Assembly (NCBI RefSeq): GCF_037325665.1
Contig: NC_090255.1
Location: 39,015,459-39,079,458 of the forward strand
Length of the DNA: 64,000 bases
Origin: Littorina saxatilis
Lineage: Eukaryota; Mollusca; Gastropoda; Littorinimorpha; Littorinidae
Reading direction: 5' to 3'
A program made the translations under genes and the position numbers. The notes beneath the pieces are model-generated. The model was not told the origin of the DNA. It saw only the letters and a program-made list of their open reading frames with translations, and ran no database searches. Shown piece after piece: positions 10,601 through 19,792 of the stretch; position 1 is the stretch's first letter; every line of letters starts with the position of its first letter.

Positions 10601-11878
10601 ATTGACCGTGATCAACTGCATGTGTTGGCTTGCTCTACAGCCCAAGATATCCTTCACTTTGGCGTTCACTACCACAAAGCGCACTTTGTAGCTTTTGCCG
10701 TTCTTTGGATTGACCACAGGCAGAATACGCTCACCTAGAGGAGTTACTGGTCTTTTGTCATACATCAACAAGCGTTTGTTGCTTTTGGTCAGCTTTGTCA
10801 ACGCTACGTCTCCCGTCACAGTCTTGTACGTCTCTACGGACAAACTGTTGATAGTGGCTCCACTGTCAAGTTGCAACGATGTCGTCACTCTGTCATGTCC
10901 AACAAGCATTTTTGCATGCACAGATTTATCAACATCATCAACAGACAAAACATGTTCATCATCATTTTCACTCATCGTCAGAACAAAATGACCATCATCA
11001 TCATCACTCTCTTCATCAGACATTTCATGCACTTGCCTATCTGAGCTTTGTTTGCACTGACGAGCAAAATGGTTCTTCTTTTTGCAACGATTGCAAGTCT
11101 TGCCATATGCGAAACAGTGTTCCTTGCCTTTCTTGTGCGATTTGCCACAATACACACACGCTTTCACACCACTGTCTCTTTCGCCCATACCTCTACCATC
11201 ATGACGATCATGCTTCGACTTCGGGGTAGCACCCTTGTCCTTCTGACTGTTTGTCTTTTTTCTCACATGCACACCGACACGATGTAGGGCTTCATCACCA
11301 GCCATACTCTTGGCCTGCTGGGCTGCTGCCTCACTCACTCTGCAGATCTCAATGCACTTTTTCAAAGTTAGACCTGACTCTTGCAAGAGTTTTTCCCGAA
11401 CCGTGTCATCTGACAGTCCAATAACGACTTGATCGCGTAGCATCCTTTCTTCGAATGTCTTGAAGTTACAGGAGCTAGCTAGTTGTCGGAGTGCTCCGAT
11501 GTACGTGTCGATCGTTTCCCCCTTCTCTTGCTTTCGCTGGTGAAACTTGTAAGTCTCGTAGACTTCTGATGTCTCCCCCACACAGTAGGCTTCGAACAAG
11601 GGAATTATCTTCGTAATTTTGTCCTTGTCGTCTGCAGCCTCGAAAGGCAAACCTTCGAACACGTCCCTTGCACCATCACTGAGACAAGTCTTGAATACTG
11701 CGGCTCGATACTTCTCATCCTGAGAATCAAGACGCGATGCTAGTTCGTATGTCTCCCACGACAGCTTGAACTTGCGCCAAGTCGCCTCCAAACCTTGTGC
11801 TGAAAGCTCAAGTCTCTGAGGTAACGGAACTTTGACGGTTACCGACCTCGGCTGCGCTGCTACTCCGTCTTCTGCCAT
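7652..11878 (-). CDS. Gag-Pol polyprotein of the Gypsy element
   Basis: An uninterrupted 1408-codon frame. In order: a Gag region (1-235), two zinc-knuckle-like Cys clusters (about 241-275), an aspartic protease with a D-S-G motif (338-340), reverse transcriptase (about 470-650, with VHDD near 621), RNase H (about 770-890, with CDAS), an integrase zinc-binding region (about 1010-1050), and an integrase core whose first acidic residue lies near 1063. The C-terminal tail is basic. Gag and Pol share one frame without a shift, a layout used by several Gypsy lineages. The ATG lies just inside the primer site region. Product of a mobile element, not a host gene. Confidence 0.95.
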   Translation of the reverse strand: MAEDGVAAQPRSVTVKVPLPQRLELSAQGLEATWRKFKLSWETYELASRLDSQDEKYRAAVFKTCLSDGARDVFEGLPFEAADDKDKITKIIPLFEAYCVGETSEVYETYKFHQRKQEKGETIDTYIGALRQLASSCNFKTFEERMLRDQVVIGLSDDTVREKLLQESGLTLKKCIEICRVSEAAAQQAKSMAGDEALHRVGVHVRKKTNSQKDKGATPKSKHDRHDGRGMGERDSGVKACVYCGKSHKKGKEHCFAYGKTCNRCKKKNHFARQCKQSSDRQVHEMSDEESDDDDGHFVLTMSENDDEHVLSVDDVDKSVHAKMLVGHDRVTTSLQLDSGATINSLSVETYKTVTGDVALTKLTKSNKRLLMYDKRPVTPLGERILPVVNPKNGKSYKVRFVVVNAKVKDILGCRASQHMQLITVNVENISAIGTGDKHVLTGFDDVFKGEVGALDGKLTFETDPSVPPVKLPCRQWPIAVKEKVKAEIDRLLELGVLVPVNTPTDWISSVVVTLKPNGQARLCIDPKPLNKALKRNDYPMKSIDDALESMVGAKIFSHFDMRNGFWHVVLDDESSLLTTFETPFGKFRWTRMPFGASVCPEEFQRRVDDALNGLPGVFAVHDDVIVWGSGDTEKEAAKDHDQNVRLFLQRCREKNIKLNKEKVEYRKTEVSYLGHVISKDGLKCDMKKVDAIKSFPQPEDKAAVQRLLGMVGYLQKFAPRLSEVAAPLRELVKKDVHFRWDENLHGKAFDEIKRMLTEPPVLRFFDPGAKTTLQCDASEFGLGACLLSDGQPVQFASRALTQTERNYAQIEKEMLAILFGLERFERYVYGRHVEVESDHKPLIPIHNKTLLAAPKRLQRMLLRTQKFDYTVVYKKGTEMYLADTLSRAVVRSHKAGKMKSEQIFQTEIEQEIESIDMAAHVSVSEGRLEELKEATKRDKDLCRLMQITQEGWPESRQSLPLGLQPYFPFREEVSTQNGLCFKAERIIVPTEMREKVLHLLHQAHTGIQGCMRRARELVYWPGMNADIEKLVSKCATCQTHQSNQQKEPMISHPIPERPWETLGCDLFDFQEKSYLVVVDYYSDFFEVDRLENKTAEEVIYKTKAHLARHGIPDKIISDNGPPYSSDKYRDFAEAWGFEHITSSPYYPQSNGKAENAVKQAKTLIMKAVESKTDPYLALLELRNIPSEVMKTSPVQRLFSRRTKTRIPTAKTLLKPQTCTNVTGNLIKRKEKQAKCYNKGTAELETLQPGQTVRVKLGKTWTKAKVEQQVDVRSYKLHTENGKAYRRNRRQIRTTGETLTNTGPRETITRKTDLDRQRQLNDQAVKNYRAVADSQTQVTKVSTPVSATNTPETKTPVKIQPNEKKTERIKVKFMKSQTAGKTDTGQSQTTSRGRQVKPPAYLNDYVKT

Positions 11879-11894
11879 GATGATTCTGACACCA

Positions 11895-12151
11895 TGTATC
11901 GTTTTGTGTCTGTGTTAGTTGAATGTTTATGGACGCATTCGCTCCGGGTTCCATGTACAGAAACGGACACTGCAGTAACAGTTGAAGAGATAATGGCTTC
12001 ACTTTATTGTTTGGCTTCTAGGCCATCTTGGCGGTAACATCGTACAACACTGCGCATGTCTCGCGCGTACATTCACACACATAATAGTGACGTAGTTCAC
12101 AGTCTATTAATATGTATCATGTGACGATCACATGATAGCAATATCGACACA
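11895..12151 (-). repeat. 5' LTR of the Gypsy element
   Basis: 257 bp, same as 7002-7258. The primer-binding site (about 11,882-11,894, minus strand tggtgtcagaatc) adjoins it directly. Confidence 0.93.
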
Positions 12152-12156
12152 ACGAT

Positions 12157-12430
12157 GAAGGTGTCCACGATCTCAGGAGATCCGTGTGTAACCACTAGGT
12201 ATTCAGTCAAATCCGTGTAAGAGGCTTTCAACTGACGGGGACAACCAAGCCACAATTATGCACCGACTTGTCGACATAGATTAACAGACGTGCCTTTAGA
12301 ATTTATATATTATATATATATATATTAGGTATGAACGTATGTGCAGAGGTGCCTCATCTGAACAGACAACTAAAGCTTGATGTTTCCGTCACACTTTGTC
12401 TTTTAGATCTTCATGATCTCGTGATTTTTT
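12157..12430. other. Intergenic DNA with an AT dinucleotide tract
   Basis: Non-coding. The (TA)n tract near 12,300-12,327 is the place where copy 2 carries the foldback insertion 41,481-42,201. Confidence 0.6.
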
Positions 12431-12602
12431 ATATGGCTTGTATTTCAGCCAAGACCCAGCGGGAATATCAAAGGGACTCACTCCCCAGAGGCTCGTGAGT
12501 CCCTTGATATTCATCCGCTGGGTCTTGACTGAAATACAAGCCATAGGCTCGTGAGTCCCTTTGATATTCCCGCTGGGTCTTGACTGAAATACAAGCCATA
12601 TA
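12431..12602. repeat. Foldback repeat with about 50-bp arms
   Basis: The arm atggcttgtatttcagc plus aagacccagcgggaatatc occurs once forward and twice inverted. The strand can fold into a long hairpin with a partly duplicated arm. Present in both copies (42,322-42,492), so older than the duplication. Confidence 0.8.
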
Positions 12603-13499
12603 AAAAAAACACTCGTGTTGTAACCTCTATATATCCACTTCTTGCTGGGCACATACAAGCTTATATCCTGCAGTAGAGACTACAGCTGGTATGAAATCCA
12701 TCCTGCAATGATGGGTCACTTTCTGCTAACCCAGGGTAAGTCTTTTCATCACATGCACCACTGTGCGTCAAAGTGGCGTCTGTGACGTTTTTTTGTTTAC
12801 TGACTAATTAGTTTAAACGTCCTCTTTGGACCAATTGGCCTATCTTCGGACAGGTAGAGTTAATATGCTATGTGTGTGGGGGGGGGGGGAGGGGGGGCAA
12901 AACACTGGACAGATAATGATATGCAAACAAAGAACACATATGATCGTGTTATAATCCTGGAAGTCTGTTGTTGCGGTATTTCAAAATGGGGATGGAAGTA
13001 AAGATTTTGTTGGGGGTTGTTGCCTTAGTTTACGCGGAATATGGTTGGAGTGGAGCGGTTTTGTATGCGTATTTGCTTTTTATTTATGTAGAATATTTTT
13101 AGACTTTTGTATCATACCAAAATAACAAAATAAATAACCGACTGAATAAGTAGCTAAATACACAACTGGAAAAATAATACAATATTTATCATTTGAATCT
13201 TTAATCTTTATCTAGACCAAGGAAACTATTGAAATAACTAGCTAACTAAATAGAATGGGGAACTTAAAAAAAAAAAAAGAAAAAAAAAAGAATGGGGAAC
13301 TTTGGTTCAGGTAGGTGGGCAGTATGTGTTTTAGCCTTGATTAAATCGAACTATGCTTCGCGTTTTAGGCGCGTTGGTTGTGTGTGTGTGTGTGGAGGGG
13401 GGGGGGGAGTCGTTTTGTTTATGTTCGCTTGCCAGTAGAAGAATTCCGGAAATCGCCCAGTCGGAATTTTATGGGTTGTGGAAGACTTAACTTTTCCTT
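12603..13499. other. Intergenic DNA, no gene seen
   Basis: Non-coding. Contains G-runs near 12,880-12,898 and 13,390-13,408 and an A-rich stretch near 13,266-13,290. Collinear with copy 2. No promoter can be assigned confidently. Confidence 0.6.
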
Positions 13500-13812
13500 G
13501 TTACACCCCCGGTATAGGGGTGTGTATAGGTTTCGGTCGATGTGTTTGTTTGTTTGTTTGTTTGTTTGTTTGTGTGTTTGTGTTCGCATATAGATCTCAA
13601 GAATGAACGGACCGATCGTCACCAAACTTGGTGAACAGGTTCTATACATTCCTGAGACGGTCCTTACAAAAATTGGGACCAGTAAAACACACGGTTAGGG
13701 AGTTATTGCTGGATTAAGATTCTACAAGGACTTATAGAGGGACATATTAATGGTCAAAGGGAAATAACCTTCTCAGTTGGTGGCAGTGAGAATGGTTATT
13801 TCCCTTTGACCA
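13500..13812. mobile_element. Repeat-derived 5' flank of receptor B, ending in a hairpin
   Basis: Contains a (GTTT)n tract (13,545-13,575), then text such as gatctcaagaatgaacggac that looks like a dispersed molluscan repeat (recognition, not a search). It ends in an inverted repeat, tggtcaaagggaaataacc ... ggttatttccctttgacca (13,751-13,812), with arms of about 25 bp and a loop of about 12. This lies 54 nt before the receptor B ATG, so it may form part of the promoter or 5'UTR. Conserved in copy 2 (hairpin 43,666-43,727). Confidence 0.65.
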
Positions 13813-13866
13813 ACGGGGGTGTTTTTTCTACCTCGGAGGAATTTCTTGTTTTTCCTTGCTTTTCCC

Positions 13867-15568
13867 ATGGACAAACTGAGGCAAGATAGATATAGATTTA
13901 ACATTGTAGTTTTTTTTCTGAACATCATTTATCAACACCATGTGATTGCACTGACAGCCACGAGGAAAATACTTCCGGTTATTTTTTTATTTTTCTTCAC
14001 GTGTGTGCTAACAAATCACTCTCGAGTTACGCCCTCGGAAAATGAGCACCCGAAAACGACACGGTCTTTACCGGAAGTGATGTTACATATTGAATGGACA
14101 TCAGCAGTTTCTGGGTACGTTGACAACAGCTGCCAAGACCATCCTGACGCATGCGGGAAGAACGCTTCGTATCACCTGACCCTCCCTAAAAACCACGTGG
14201 CGATGGTCAGTGTTCCCGTATTCTCCTTCAAAGAGAATCAGCACCTCAACTTATACGCTGTGACGGAGGACGGAGAGCTGGCGAGACTGTGGACCACGTC
14301 AGGCACAGCACTCAAAGTCATCCCTGCACAGATCGTCAACACCTCCATCTTTGTTGAGTTGGTCTCAGAAAGGGAATATCGCCAGTCAGAAGGCTTCCAA
14401 ATGCTGTTCTCTTTTCACCCTGTGTCCAATTATCCACAACGCAATGGGGACGGACTGTTCAATTGTTCCTCTCCAGACTACGCTTCGTTTCGTCAGCACC
14501 TGGACTGTAACTCTCTCGTCGAATGCCTGGGCTCTCAAGACGCGCGGCACTGTCCCGAGTTTGAGCGTGAGCTGCACAAGGATTACCAAATGTTCCCCAG
14601 AGAGAGGACACGCGGGACAGTATTGACGTGGTATGACGGCCAGGAAAGCTGCCGGCAACTGGGCGGCGACCTTGCTATGATGAAGACGCTGGCAGAGTGG
14701 AACAAATTTTACCAAGTCGTTGGCAACGTCAGTCGTTCTGTCGGCAACTTTGTCTGGGTCGGGATTCACGGCTATGACCTGAACGTCGCGGACTACTACC
14801 GCCATGCCTACTTCTGGGCGGACAACACAGTGTCGTATTCCGTCAACCTCACTCACCTCTTCTACCGAACAGTGCAGGGTAGAGTGTGTCTGTACCACAG
14901 CCCCGGCTGTAACCGCCACCTTTGCTACGCTGACTGCAAGATCAGGTACGCCACTGCCTACGCGTGTCAATTCGAAAGGCGTAATTCATCGGCAGAGCCA
15001 AGACGGGCTGTGGACTTTTCTGAGCTGAGGAATTTGACCCGAAAAACCACGAACCAGTCGCTCGTGCGATGCGAAAACGGTGGTCACATGACACACAGTT
15101 TTCTGTCCTGCGATCCACAGAGCCACTGCGGAACCCGTCAGCTTTACTCGGATTGTTCTATCTCCATCCCTCACGTCAGTGGCGCGTCCGTGCCCAGGAA
15201 GAATAACGCGGATCTAGCTGAAGATGACGCAAGATACAATATTTCGGGCAGTAACAGTGACGCATCTTTCACAGCTGGTGACGTAAGGGTGGCCATGTTT
15301 GTGTGTGAGGACGGACGAAGTACCGTGCCGTACTCTCTGGTGTGTGACTTCAGGGAGGACTGTGACGACGCGTCAGACGAGGCGTGGTGTGTGCACAGCG
15401 AGCAGTGTGTGGGCTTCACGTGCCGCAATGGTCAGTGCGTTGCCGAGACCGCTTACTGTGACGTCAGACGGGACTGCTGGGACGGATCAGACGAGCTGTG
15501 CGACCACGCTCACCTGCTGACGAGGACAATCGTCAGAATGCTGCCACCCACTCTTATATCTTTTGATG
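13867..15568 (+). CDS. Receptor B, copy 1, exon 1: N-terminal ectodomain
   Basis: First coding exon: 567 codons plus one base. The ATG at 13,867 is chosen as the first ATG in frame; the frame is open a little upstream but without another ATG. Hydrophobic stretches (about residues 12-30 and 37-48) suggest a long signal sequence or anchor. Then come one CUB-like region (about 70-195), a degenerate LDLa (200-230), a C-type-lectin-like domain (240-375), a Cys-rich module (402-430) and two LDLa modules (479-545) with classic C-D/E-x-S-D-E spacing. The exon ends gatg|gtaag, and joining to 19,810 (phase 1) recreates the receptor A sequence context across the junction. Unlike receptor A it lacks the first CUB-like region. 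The lectin fold lacks obvious EPN/QPD and WND calcium motifs. Confidence 0.88.
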
Positions 15569-15576
15569 GTAAGAAT
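15569..15576 (+). promoter_or_regulatory. Splice donor of receptor B intron
   Basis: gtaagaat directly after a phase-1 codon base; the partner acceptor is at 19,807-19,809. Intron length is 4241 bp in copy 1 and 4203 bp in copy 2 (45,484-49,686). Confidence 0.85.
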
Positions 15577-15599
15577 TCGTTCCTTATGGGGGCCGGGGG

Positions 15600-15900
15600 A
15601 CCCGGGTAGCTCAGGGGGTAGAGCGCTGGACTTGTGATCCTAGGGTCACGGGCTCGAATCCAGGCCTGGATTGACACGGGTTAACTTTATGTGCAGACTC
15701 AGAGACGGTATTCATGTCCCACCCCCGTGTCACCACAGTGGCAGGTAAAAGACCTCGGCCATTCTGCCATAAGTGGCTGGTTACATCTAAACACGCATAT
15801 AACTTGGTATCTAATCTGAAGTTGAGGTAACACCCGGGAACTTGCCCCTAATGGATTTGTCGTGAGGGCGTAAAACTTCAATTTCTCTCTCTCGTTCCTT
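15600..15900 (+). mobile_element. tRNA-derived SINE in the intron
   Basis: The head is tRNA-like: A box tagctcaggggg (15,607-15,618) and B box ggctcgaatcc (15,651-15,661), as used by RNA polymerase III. A non-tRNA body follows, ending near the tctctctctcg stretch. Not a functional tRNA gene: acceptor pairing is poor and the body continues. Present in copy 2 (45,515-45,815), so older than the duplication. Confidence 0.75.
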
Positions 15901-16103
15901 ATTTTCCTCGTTTTTAGTTTGGACTTTTGTAATAATAATGTAGTTATTAGTATTGTATAAATATATATACCTCCCTTTAGGCTTTTTCAAATTTCCTTTG
16001 TTTTAACCTAATGTCTTGGTTAAAACTTGTCTAAATTTCTAAATTCTTTCTTAATAAATAGTAATTCTACACTTTGGCCTTAAATCAAAGTGTTTCCCTT
16101 CAC

Positions 16104-16500
16104 AGATATCCCCTTGGGGTTGTCAAATGAGGGTAGTCTCCCATGCCAACAGAAGCTACCATTCAGAAAGTGGTTTGCTTCTTAGTTGGATACTATGGGT
16201 TAATAGCTCACGCCATCTGTACCACCTGACCACTGATGAGACTGACACAATAGTGTCGAAACACGTGTCTGGACTAGGTACTAAAACAATGGTCCTCCTC
16301 AGGACTAGATTTCATTGTGTTACGTCCCCCACAAAGGGACTTTGCTTTGTAAATCTCGGTCCCCCTTAAGGAGGGTCTGATGCTCCAAATAGGCTGTCTG
16401 TGAAGAGATACTTTCTTCTCTCTCTTTCGCTCTGCTAAGAGATTTTAACAAATCTCAGAAGAAAGTCTCTGCTGACTTTCAATTGTTTCTTTCACAACTT
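16104..16500 (+). mobile_element. Penelope-type repeat fragment
   Basis: A non-coding block holding a hammerhead-like motif, as found in the terminal repeats of Penelope-like retroelements. No reverse transcriptase frame is attached. Shared with copy 2, where a hAT-like MITE (46,148-46,405) splits it. Confidence 0.45.
16219..16281 (+). ncRNA. Hammerhead-ribozyme-like motif (type I layout)
   Basis: Seen: stem I gtacc...cca (16,219-16,223, 16,230-16,232) pairing with tgg...ggtac (16,270-16,281), core ctgatga (16,233-16,239), a stem II region (gac/gtc, or gacac/gtgtc with a short extra stretch), gaaa (16,258-16,261), a very short stem III cacgtg, then a tc cleavage-site position. Known: Penelope-like elements carry such minimal type I hammerheads. 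Activity is inferred only. Confidence 0.6.
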
Positions 16501-17262
16501 CTGATGTTTTATATATCCGTTTGTTTCGTGCACAAAAACGTGCTATTGTAGATAAGCTCACATCGAGTCGCATTCAAATGACTAACTGACGACTACATTG
16601 TGAAAAAGGGAAACTGGATCACACGGGTTCACGATGGCTCAGGGGTAAGATAAACCACGCAAAAATAAATTCTTTGAAAATTGTTCGCTCTTTACGGAGG
16701 GCACCTAGGATGTTCTCAATCGGTGAGTGTTTAAATGAAAGGGTGTTTGTACTGTGTGTAAAAGCCTGACCGTATCTGTGATGGTTTACGGGAGGCTTAC
16801 TGTGCCTTTAAAGTACCTTTATAAATGTTCCTTTTAACATGTATTCTTGTGATTTTTGTTCATGAGTGTTGGGGAATTGTAAGTTCTAGAAATGCCACAA
16901 TAATGTAAATGCTACATATCGAAAGCATTTGATTTTGTGCTCAAGAATCTGGTGTAGAGTCTGCATGTTTGCTACCACAGTGAACACATTCCTATTTTCT
17001 GTTAAGTGTAGGGATATGTAAAGGTTGTACGCTGAGTCTCAGTAGATATAAAACATGGTCGAAGATTGTGGATCGTGAAAAACGCGAGCTTCAGCGGGCT
17101 TTTTCATGACCACGAAAGACATCGATATGGTTAATATCAGCTAAGGTGAGGTGCGTAACCTAACGCTCTTTATTCCATCTTCTGTCAGTTGTTATTTAAA
17201 ACAAAAACGTTTCATCCCACAGTTTGGTTAAATCTGCACGTATGTAGACGAGTGATTCATAT
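16501..17262. other. Intron DNA, no gene seen
   Basis: Non-coding. From about 16,515 to 16,810 the sequence has no counterpart in copy 2, which instead holds the Helitron-like cluster and a short unrelated stretch. From 16,812 the copies are collinear again. Confidence 0.6.
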
Positions 17263-18593
17263 CAATCAATCAATCAATATGAGGCTTATATCGCGCGTAT
17301 TCCGTGGGTTCCCGCAGTGGGGCACTGCGGTTATGAAATTAAAGGCCCCTCCTGTTTTTGGAAACGCAGGAGCTTTCTAGTTTGCTGTTAGGTAGATTTT
17401 TGGTTCCTCTTTCCTGTCATGCTCTCTTTTTCTTCATGAATTCTTTTCTTTTTTCTGCCTTCTTGCTCATTCACCTGTATTTTTTCCAAAAATCTCTTCT
17501 CTTGCCGCTTGTCTCGCGATTCATGTATAGTTTAATCTGTTAGTGTTCTGATGTAAGTCCAGCAGTAGATAGGTTAAGCCTATTTTAACATACTGGAAAC
17601 TGGTAATCTTCCAGTAGGTATTAATTTAGTTTTACTAAAGCCTGCTGGGACACAAGTAATGGGTTAGTGCATTTGTAAACAGGAATCGCTTGACAAGTGG
17701 CCCCCTTCATCCCCCCCTTCCTCGTCCTGATATGGCTCTGCGTAGTCGGCTGGACGTTAAGCAACAAATAAACAAATTCCGTGGGTACAGTTCTAAGCGC
17801 AGGGATTTTTTTTTCATTTTTGACTCACATGCGAAGCAAAAGTGAGTCTATGTACTCACCCGAGTCGTCCGTCCGTCCGTCCGTCCGGAAAACTTTAACG
17901 TTGGATATTTCTTGGACACTATTCAGTCTATCAGTACCAAATTTGGCAAGATGGTGTATGATGACAAGGCCCCAAAAAAACATACATAGCATCTTGACCT
18001 TGCTTCAAGGTCAAGGTCGCAGGGGCCATAAATGTTGCCTAAAAAACGGCTATTTTTCACATTTTTCACATTTTCTCTGAAGTTTTTGAGATTCAATACC
18101 TCACCTATATATGATATATAGGGCAAAGTAAGCCCCATCTTTTGATACCAGTTTGGTTTACCTTGCTTCAAGGTCAAGGTCACAGGAGCTCTTCAAAGCT
18201 GGATTGTATACATATTTTGAAGTGACCTTGACCCTGAACTATGGAAGATAACTGTTTCAAACTTAAAAATTATGTGGGGCACATGTTATGCTTTCATCAT
18301 GAGACACATTTGGTCACATATGATCAAGGTCAAGGTCACTTTGACCCTTATGAAATGTGACCAAAATAAGGTAGTGAACCACTAAAAGTAACCATATCTC
18401 ATGGTAGAAAGAGCCAATAAGCACCATTGTACTTCCTATGTCTTGAATTAACAGCTTTGTGTTGCATGACCTTGGATGACCTTGACCTTGTTGGTAGGAA
18501 AAATGTGTAAAGCAGTTCTTAGTGTATGATGTCATTGCTGTAAAGGTCAAGGTCAAGCATGTGAGTCGTATGGGCTTTGCCCTTCTTGTTTTT
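17263..18593 (-). mobile_element. Retroposon with (ATTG)n tail, copy 1 only
   Basis: A 1331-bp insertion (including a nested SINE) flanked by ttcatat (17,256-17,262 and 18,594-18,600). The empty site is in copy 2 (ttcatat, 49,366-49,372). Read on the minus strand it starts aagaagggcaaagcccatac and ends with the (attg)n tail, as retroposed SINE-like elements do. The body contains many copies of tcaaggtca/tgaccttga. No ORF of note. It inserted after the segmental duplication. Confidence 0.75.
17310..17775 (+). mobile_element. SINE nested in the retroposon
   Basis: 466 bp with an 11-bp target duplication attccgtgggt (17,299-17,309 and 17,776-17,786). Its 3' part, gtcggctggacgttaagc plus aacaaataaacaaa, resembles the conserved tail of Nin-type molluscan SINEs (by memory, not search). 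The host repeat reads continuously across once it is removed. Confidence 0.65.
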
Positions 18594-18600
18594 TTCATAT

Positions 18601-19105
18601 GCGTAATTGTTTCGTCCAAAACATTTGATTCTGCCAACATTTCGCAGCAATTAGTTGGATTTGGAATATAATTGAGTAAACTTATTTGTATGTTGTTATT
18701 TTGCTGTAGCGGTAAAGGCAGATAATGTTGTGTGTTTTTCGTGTTTGATCATGGTTAAATCAGTAAATATAGAAAGTATAAATCTAAACAACAAAGTGAC
18801 TGTTTATATGTTCCCCTCCATATTCTTTTCAAACCTTGTTCGTTCCGTGTTGCGTCTGCTCAGTTTTTGTTGCCTTTTGTGTTTGTTTGTTTGTTCCTGA
18901 TGAAGCTTACATAAGCAAAACTTCGTACTGTCTTGAGCTGTTCTTGTATCGGTGAGAACAGATATATATATTTTTTTTTAAACTTTATAGAAAGTATAAC
19001 AAATCAATTACTGCAGAAATTTCGGTCTGCCCGAAAACATAAAGTCAAAAGTGAACTAGATGTAAAAAGCGACCTTTGCCCTCTGTTGTCATAGGTACCA
19101 GGGCG
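18601..19105. other. Intron DNA absent from copy 2
   Basis: Copy 2 lacks about 890 bp from near 18,655 to 19,543; its junction falls inside the Harbinger-type MITE (49,430). At 18,897-18,920 the stretch contains ctgatga, a gctta/taagc stem and aaaac, a weaker hammerhead-like arrangement. No coding sequence. Confidence 0.5.
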
Positions 19106-19253
19106 GAGATGCACGAAGTGAAAGTGGGTGAAACCCAAACGGGCGAGAACAAACCGCGGGGTCTGATTCGTTGAGATCACAACACATCTCAATTACAACC
19201 AATCGAACACCACGGCTGACACCCATCCGGTTTGTTACTTTCTCGTGCACCTC
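19106..19253. mobile_element. MITE with GAGGTGCACGAA-type ends, diverged member
   Basis: Ends gagatgcacgaag and ctcgtgcacctc are inverted. The body shares gaacaaaccgcggggtc with the member at 19,630-19,792. Confidence 0.6.
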
Positions 19254-19313
19254 GGCCAAGGTGACTTGTGACGCACAGCGCTCACCGTTATCTTCACCAT
19301 TATAGAGCTCTTA

Positions 19314-19556
19314 GGCCCCCCCCCCCCAAAAAAAAAAAAAGAAGTCTGTTTACGGTAACATAGGCACACAAAAAATAGGGTCGGTAGGTCGGGAAATTTT
19401 TTTTCCCCCAAAAAAATATATTTTTAAGTTATTTTGCCAAAAAACAAAGACTTTTTTTTTATAATTTTTTTTTCCAAATGCCCAAAAAAAAGTCTAGGGT
19501 CGCGCGAAAAAATAGGGTCGGTCGGGATACCGTAAACAGACTATTTTTTTGTGGCC
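19314..19556. mobile_element. PIF/Harbinger-type MITE, second member
   Basis: Flanked by TTA (19,311-19,313 and 19,557-19,559). It shares the agtctgtttacggtaac / ataccgtaaacagact arms and the tagggtcggt body with 3562-3786. Copy 2 keeps only its right end because of a deletion. Confidence 0.75.
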
Positions 19557-19629
19557 TTACACCCCCCTCCCCCACCCCTCTGTCATTTGCTGTTGTTACT
19601 CGCACCTTGGTCTCCCTTGGTTCTGGACT

Positions 19630-19792
19630 GAGGTGCACGAAACGGAAGTGGTTGCCACCCAATTGATGGGGAACAAACCGCGGGGTCGGATTGGTTGAAA
19701 TCGCAACAAATCTCAATCTCAACCAATCAGACCTCGCGGCTGCGTACCATGACAGCCATTTGGGTGGTACCCATGTCTGCTTCGTGCACCTC
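19630..19792. mobile_element. MITE beside the receptor B splice acceptor
   Basis: Ends gaggtgcacgaa and ttcgtgcacctc are inverted repeats. It ends 17 nt before the splice acceptor AG (19,808-19,809), so the branch point is probably inside or at its edge. Present in copy 2 (about 49,518-49,669) with a small internal deletion. Confidence 0.65.

Larger units (their letters stand above)
7002..12151 (-). mobile_element. Gypsy-type LTR retrotransposon, looks whole, copy 1 only
   Basis: A 5150-bp element on the minus strand with 257-bp LTRs (7002-7258 and 11,895-12,151) that look identical by eye. It is flanked by the 5-bp duplication acgat (6997-7001 and 12,152-12,156). The matching place in copy 2 is an empty site with a single acgat (41,327-41,331). 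Beside the 5' LTR is a primer site starting tggtgtcag, matching the usual tRNA-Leu 3' end. A purine tract abuts the 3' LTR. One fused Gag-Pol frame fills it, as in the Mag/Steamer-like branch (inference). It looks whole and very young, inserted after the segmental duplication. Confidence 0.95.

Noticed and set aside
10879-11229. Plus-strand frames inside the first Gypsy element
   Set aside because: Antisense shadows of the Gag-Pol frame.
12880-12898. G-runs as functional quadruplex sites
   Set aside because: Homopolymer-rich and length-variable between copies; nothing ties them to a promoter.
13819-13866. Receptor B start at 13,819
   Set aside because: That codon is GTG; the first ATG in frame is 13,867.
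14386-14970. 194-codon minus-strand frame opposite receptor B exon 1
   Set aside because: Shadow of the receptor frame; no independent features.
15600-15672. A functional tRNA gene
   Set aside because: A and B boxes are present, but the acceptor stem is poor and the sequence continues into a SINE body shared with copy 2.
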